Positions 5,453 to 8,062 of a stretch of DNA of 8,062 nt are shown here, one piece after another. Source of the stretch: Clostridia bacterium. GTDB lineage: Bacteria > Bacillota > Clostridia > Oscillospirales > Acutalibacteraceae. The position numbers and the translations under genes are program-made. The DNA lies in the NCBI GenBank assembly GCA_024689165.1, contig JAILDS010000284.1, positions 1 through 8,062 of the forward strand, read 5' to 3'. The notes below the pieces were generated by a model. The model did no database searches, was not told the origin of the DNA, and saw nothing but the letters and a program-made list of their open reading frames with translations. Position 1 is the first letter of the stretch; the number at the start of each line of letters is the position of its first letter.

Positions 5453-6586
5453 ATGGCTTTACAGGATTTCAAATGTCCCAACTGCGGCGGGGCGGTCCAG
5501 TTCGACCCGACCGCCGGTTCGATGAAATGCCCGTTCTGCGACACTGTCCTCGACGTCGCCGCAATGAGCGCGCAGCTCGAGAACGCCCAGACTCAGTACG
5601 GCGCGCCGCAGATGAACCCCGACGGCAGCTTCGTCATGGGGCAGGATTCCATGAACTGGAACCAGACCGGCGGCAAGCAGAGCTGGCTTCCCGGAGAGCA
5701 GGAGGGGATGCGCGTTTACGTCTGCAAATCCTGCGGCGGCGAGATCGTCGCCGAGGAGACTACCGGCGCGACCGCCTGCCCCTACTGCAACAACCCGGTC
5801 GTCATGCTCGAGCAGTTTTCCGGTTATCTGCGCCCCGACTACGTCATCCCCTTCAAGCTTGACAAAAAGGCCGCCGAGGACGCGCTGAAAAAGCACATCG
5901 CCAAGAAAAAGCTCGTCCCGAAGGCGTTCAAGTCCGACTCCGTCATTTCAACAGTAAAGGGCATGTACGTCCCCTTCTGGCTGTACGACGCTACCGCCGA
6001 CGCGCAGGGTTCCTTCACGGCGACGAAGACGCGCAGCTGGTCGGACTCCCGCTACAACTATACGGAGACCAGCTATTTCGACGTCTACCGTTCCTGCAGG
6101 CTGTCCTTCGCGAACGTCCCCGTCGACGGCTCGAAGAAAATGGACGACGCCCTTATGGAGTCGATCGAGCCCTATAATTTCGCCGACGCGGTCAGCTTCC
6201 AGACGGCTTATATGAGCGGCTTCCTCGCTGACAAGTACGACGTCGACTCCATGCTCTCCGCGCCGCGCGCGAACGAGAGAGTCAAGTCCAGCGTCACGGA
6301 GGCGATGCGCTCCACCGTCTCCGGCTACGACTCGGTCGTCCCGAAGCAGACAAACATGCAGCTGCTCAACTCGCAGACGAAATACGCGCTCTACCCGGTC
6401 TGGGTCATGTCCGTAAAATATCAGGGCAAGGACTGGATCTTCGCCGTGAACGGGCAGACAGGCAAGGTCACGGGCGACATGCCCGTCGACAAGGGCGCTC
6501 TGAACCTGCAGGCTTTTATCCGCTGGCTGTACCTCACGGCGGGCTTTGCCGCCGCTCTGGTGCTCCTCCAGATACTGGGAAACTGA
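5453..6586 (+). CDS. ydjG: Tail-anchored double zinc-ribbon protein (TFIIB-type zinc ribbon), YdjG type
   Basis: 377 residues; ATG with AGGAGGT at 5442-5448. Two zinc ribbons are visible: C8-x2-C11...C26-x2-C29, and C91-x2-C94...C109-x2-C112, separated by a Gln/Asn/Met-rich spacer. The central region holds motifs typical of this family: V-I-P-F-K-L after the second ribbon, G-M-Y-V-P-F-W-L-Y-D, then Y-P-V-W-V-M and V-N-G-Q-T-G-K near the end. One membrane helix closes the protein (about 356-375), so the ribbons face the cytosol if it is tail-anchored. Databases often label such proteins 'PriA/replication restart-like' because of the ribbons; no helicase motif is present. In Bacillus YdjG acts with YdjH in the membrane and recruits YdjI. 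The stop codon lies inside the ribosome site of the next gene, implying coupled translation. The symbol rests on architecture and gene neighbourhood. Confidence 0.9.
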   Translation: MALQDFKCPNCGGAVQFDPTAGSMKCPFCDTVLDVAAMSAQLENAQTQYGAPQMNPDGSFVMGQDSMNWNQTGGKQSWLPGEQEGMRVYVCKSCGGEIVAEETTGATACPYCNNPVVMLEQFSGYLRPDYVIPFKLDKKAAEDALKKHIAKKKLVPKAFKSDSVISTVKGMYVPFWLYDATADAQGSFTATKTRSWSDSRYNYTETSYFDVYRSCRLSFANVPVDGSKKMDDALMESIEPYNFADAVSFQTAYMSGFLADKYDVDSMLSAPRANERVKSSVTEAMRSTVSGYDSVVPKQTNMQLLNSQTKYALYPVWVMSVKYQGKDWIFAVNGQTGKVTGDMPVDKGALNLQAFIRWLYLTAGFAAALVLLQILGN

Positions 6587-6599
6587 GGAGGGCTGCGAA

Positions 6600-7628
6600 A
6601 TGAAAAGATTGCTTGCAATTGCGGCCGCCGCCGCTCTTCTGTTCACCCTTTCCGCCACAGCCTTCGCGGAGAACGTCGACGAGGCCGTTGACGGGATGCA
6701 GGACGCCGCGAGCGACATCGCCGGCCAGCTCGACGACATCGCAGGCGACATTCTCGGGGATGTTTTCGGCGAGGATTCCGACGTTTCCTGGTTTTCCGAC
6801 GCAGTGGGCGCAGCGAGCACCCTTGTGGACGCCTCGCAGTATATCTCACGCATCCCCGGCGCCCCGTCAAGGCCCACCAGAGTGTACGACGAGGCGGAGA
6901 TCTTCGACGACGATGAGGTCGAAAAGCTTCAGGTGAAGTTCGATTCCCTCGCCGCCGCGTACGACTTCGACTTCGCAGTCGTCACCACCACCGGGCTGCT
7001 CGAATCCCAGATGATGGACTTTGCCGACGACGTTTACGACTACGGCGGCTACGGCATGGGCGACGACCATGACGGCACGCTGCTGCTCATCTCCATGAAC
7101 GGCACGGACGGCAACCATATCTGGATAACCACCACCGGCAGAGGCATCGAGGCCGTCAACGAGTACTGCATCGACAAGCTGATGTGGAATATCTTCGACC
7201 AGCCGCTTGCGGACCGCGATTTCTACAAGGTCGGCATGCGCTACGGCAAATACGTCGCCAAGATGGTCAAGGCCTACGACGCCGGCAACGGCTATGATTA
7301 CTCTCACACGCTGTTCTTCAAGGAGATAAACTGGCTGGGCTCCGGCCTGTTCGCCGCGATAATCGCGCTCGTCGTCACGCTCATCAAGCGCAGGAGCAAC
7401 AAAAAGGCGATCGAACACGCCGTCCGCAAGAAGACCGGCGCTGCTGACTACACCGTGCCCGGCTCCATGAGCGTCACCGGCTCTTTCGACCGTTTCATCA
7501 ACTCCTCGACCTCGCGCACGCCCAGACAGACCAGCTCTTCCTCCTCCGGCGGAAGGAGCAGCGGCGGCGGAGGTTCGCACACCTCCTCTTCCGGCTCGTC
7601 CCACGGCGGCGGCGGCAGGAGCTTCTGA
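6600..7628 (+). CDS. ydjH: TPM-domain membrane protein, YdjH type
   Basis: 342 residues. The ATG at 6600 has GAGGAGGG at 6585-6592 seven bases upstream, overlapping the previous stop; an in-frame TTG at 6546 is inside that gene and rejected. A signal peptide ends near A-T-A-F-A23. Residues 24-90 are an acidic, helix-prone stretch rich in Asp and Ala with no known domain. The TPM domain follows at about 94-230, opening R-V-Y-D-E-A-E-I-F and holding G-M-G-D-D-H-D-G-T-L-L-L-I and T-T-G-R-G-I-E. TPM domains occur in Psb32/YgcG-type proteins; some have phosphatase activity, but its function here is unproven. A membrane helix (245-262) followed by Lys-Arg-Arg puts the TPM domain outside and the tail inside. 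The tail is Ser/Gly-rich with His, typical of this family. It is longer than Bacillus YdjH (about 254 residues as I recall), mostly through the acidic insert. Last gene of the trio. Confidence 0.9.
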   Translation: MKRLLAIAAAAALLFTLSATAFAENVDEAVDGMQDAASDIAGQLDDIAGDILGDVFGEDSDVSWFSDAVGAASTLVDASQYISRIPGAPSRPTRVYDEAEIFDDDEVEKLQVKFDSLAAAYDFDFAVVTTTGLLESQMMDFADDVYDYGGYGMGDDHDGTLLLISMNGTDGNHIWITTTGRGIEAVNEYCIDKLMWNIFDQPLADRDFYKVGMRYGKYVAKMVKAYDAGNGYDYSHTLFFKEINWLGSGLFAAIIALVVTLIKRRSNKKAIEHAVRKKTGAADYTVPGSMSVTGSFDRFINSSTSRTPRQTSSSSSGGRSSGGGGSHTSSSGSSHGGGGRSF

Positions 7629-7639
7629 CAAAGCAGACG

Positions 7640-7664
7640 TTCCGCGGCGGTCCCCGCCGCGGAA
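7640..7664 (+). terminator. Strong hairpin ending the SPFH/zinc-ribbon/TPM operon
   Basis: TTCCGCGGCGG (7640-7650), loop TCC and CCGCCGCGGAA (7654-7664) form an 11-bp perfect stem 11 bases after the stop codon. Only TATGTTT follows, so the T tract is weak, but stem stability and position fit a terminator. Confidence 0.75.
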
Positions 7665-7670
7665 TATGTT

Positions 7671-7926
7671 TGAAGTGAGGGAATAGGGAATAGGCAGTAG
7701 GCAATATGGAAGGTCGACTCCCTATCTCCTCCTAAGGCAATACCGCACAAATAAGGTGTACGGATTGCGCAGCAGAATTTTTCGTCAGCTTGTACAAATC
7801 CGACGCAGTAAACCTGTCGGTTTTCAAGGAGGGTTTGTGCAAGATGACGGAATAATAATCAAGAAAGCCGTGCGCCGCTGTTTGTGCGGTGTTGCCCTAA
7901 TTCCTGACTGCTGCTCCCTTACTTCA
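7671..7926 (+). repeat. Second inverted heptanucleotide repeat block, split by an insertion
   Basis: The left arm has heptads TAGGGAA (7684-7690), TAGGCAG, TAGGCAA and TATGGAA to 7711. The right arm has CTCCCTA (7718-7724), TCTCCTC, CTAATTC, CTGACTG, CTGCTCC and CTTACTT (to 7924), once the element at 7736-7896 and one CTAA are removed. The outer ends, TGAAGTGAGGGA (7671-7682) and TCCCTTACTTCA (7915-7926), are inverse complements at 11 of 12 positions. It is the same family as the block at 5241-5422, again directly after a gene end. There is no gene between 7629 and 7949. Confidence 0.8.
7736..7896. mobile_element. 161-bp MITE-like element with terminal inverted repeats and CTAA duplication
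   Basis: Terminal inverted repeats GGCAATACCGCACAAA (7736-7751) and TTTGTGCGGTGTTGCC (7881-7896) pair at 15 of 16 positions. CTAA flanks both sides (7732-7735 and 7897-7900), which looks like a target duplication. Removing the element and one CTAA rebuilds a heptad unit, CTAATTC, in phase. A second internal inverted repeat (7783-7798 with 7834-7849, 14 of 16) and a central CCGAC/GTCGG pair (7800-7804, 7816-7820) allow the whole element to fold as one long hairpin. It has no coding capacity, so it would need a transposase in trans. The exact ends could shift by a base or so, and I cannot name the parent IS family. Confidence 0.75.
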
Positions 7927-7949
7927 TACTTGAATCAAGGAGAAAGCTT

Positions 7950-8062
7950 ATGAAAAAACGGATCATTTGCGCCGCCGTTGCGGCGTGCATGCTGCTGACC
8001 TTCGTTCCCTTCTCCCTCGCAGCCGGCTTTGACGTCGACGGCGACGGTCAGACCACCGCGCA
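7950..8062 (+). CDS. Secreted dockerin-type protein, N-terminal part (cut by window edge)
   Basis: 37 full codons are visible; ATG at 7950 with AAGGAG at 7937-7942, seven bases upstream. M-K-K-R and a hydrophobic run to about Ala25 make a signal peptide. A dockerin calcium loop begins at once: D28-x-D30-x-D32-G-Q-T-T-A, with the last Asp expected just beyond the edge. Thr replaces the usual Ile/Val at loop position 8. It has the same layout as the proteins at 488 and 1586, making a third N-terminal-dockerin gene in 8 kb. Its ribosome site follows the second repeat block by only about 10 bp. No clear promoter is seen, so the repeat block may contribute upstream signals. Confidence 0.82.
   Translation, partial: MKKRIICAAVAACMLLTFVPFSLAAGFDVDGDGQTTA

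Noticed and set aside
5453..6586. Zinc-ribbon protein considered as a PriA-type helicase
   Set aside because: It has no Walker A or helicase motifs and ends in a membrane helix. Only the Cys pairs resemble PriA, which explains the common mislabel.
5948..6877. 309-residue - strand frame spanning the end of the zinc-ribbon gene and the start of the TPM gene
   Set aside because: It crosses two well-supported + strand genes and their coupled junction; the composition is that of a shadow frame.
7756..7953. 65-codon + strand frame across the MITE-like element
   Set aside because: The frame lies in an inverted-repeat element with no domain and runs into the start of the next dockerin gene; coding is unlikely.

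Overview
The window looks like chromosomal DNA of a Bacillota bacterium, most likely a gut-type Clostridia member (Oscillospirales/Ruminococcus-like). The reasons are strong AGGAGG-type ribosome sites, sigma-A-like promoters, three small secreted proteins with dockerin repeats, and a membrane-stress gene set known from Bacillus (ydjG/ydjH/ydjI). All genes run on the + strand. The genus is a guess; no RNA gene is present to anchor it.

Layout. (1) 3-458: 3' end of an FHA-like protein that has lost the usual phosphothreonine-binding residues. (2) 488-2491: two exported proteins, each with an N-terminal dockerin pair right after the signal peptide and an unrecognised C-terminal domain. They use more A/T-ending codons than their neighbours. 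(3) 2492-2752: a 261-bp gap holding a 30-bp near-copy of the last codons of the first FHA gene, then a promoter. (4) 2753-3757: a DUF5684-like membrane protein with a Pro/Gln-rich linker and an intact FHA domain, closed by a clear intrinsic terminator. (5) 3883-7628: promoter, then an SPFH protein (YdjI type), a double zinc-ribbon tail-anchored protein (YdjG type) and a TPM-domain membrane protein (YdjH type), ending at a strong hairpin. (6) 7665-7949: a second heptanucleotide repeat block carrying a 161-bp MITE-like insertion. (7) 7950 to the right edge: start of a third dockerin protein.

How the genes may work together. In Bacillus subtilis the SPFH, zinc-ribbon and TPM proteins form a membrane complex linked to PspA and envelope stress. 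Here the same trio has no pspA within the window and sits beside a membrane FHA protein. I infer that the complex may be coupled to Ser/Thr-kinase phosphosignalling. Both the FHA protein and the SPFH protein carry long Pro/Gln-rich linkers, which hints at a shared assembly mode. The dockerin proteins flank this module on both sides; whether they are functionally linked to it cannot be told from sequence.

The least explained structures are the two heptad repeat blocks (5241-5422 and 7671-7926), the MITE-like element with a CTAA target duplication, and the direct repeat that brackets the dockerin pair.
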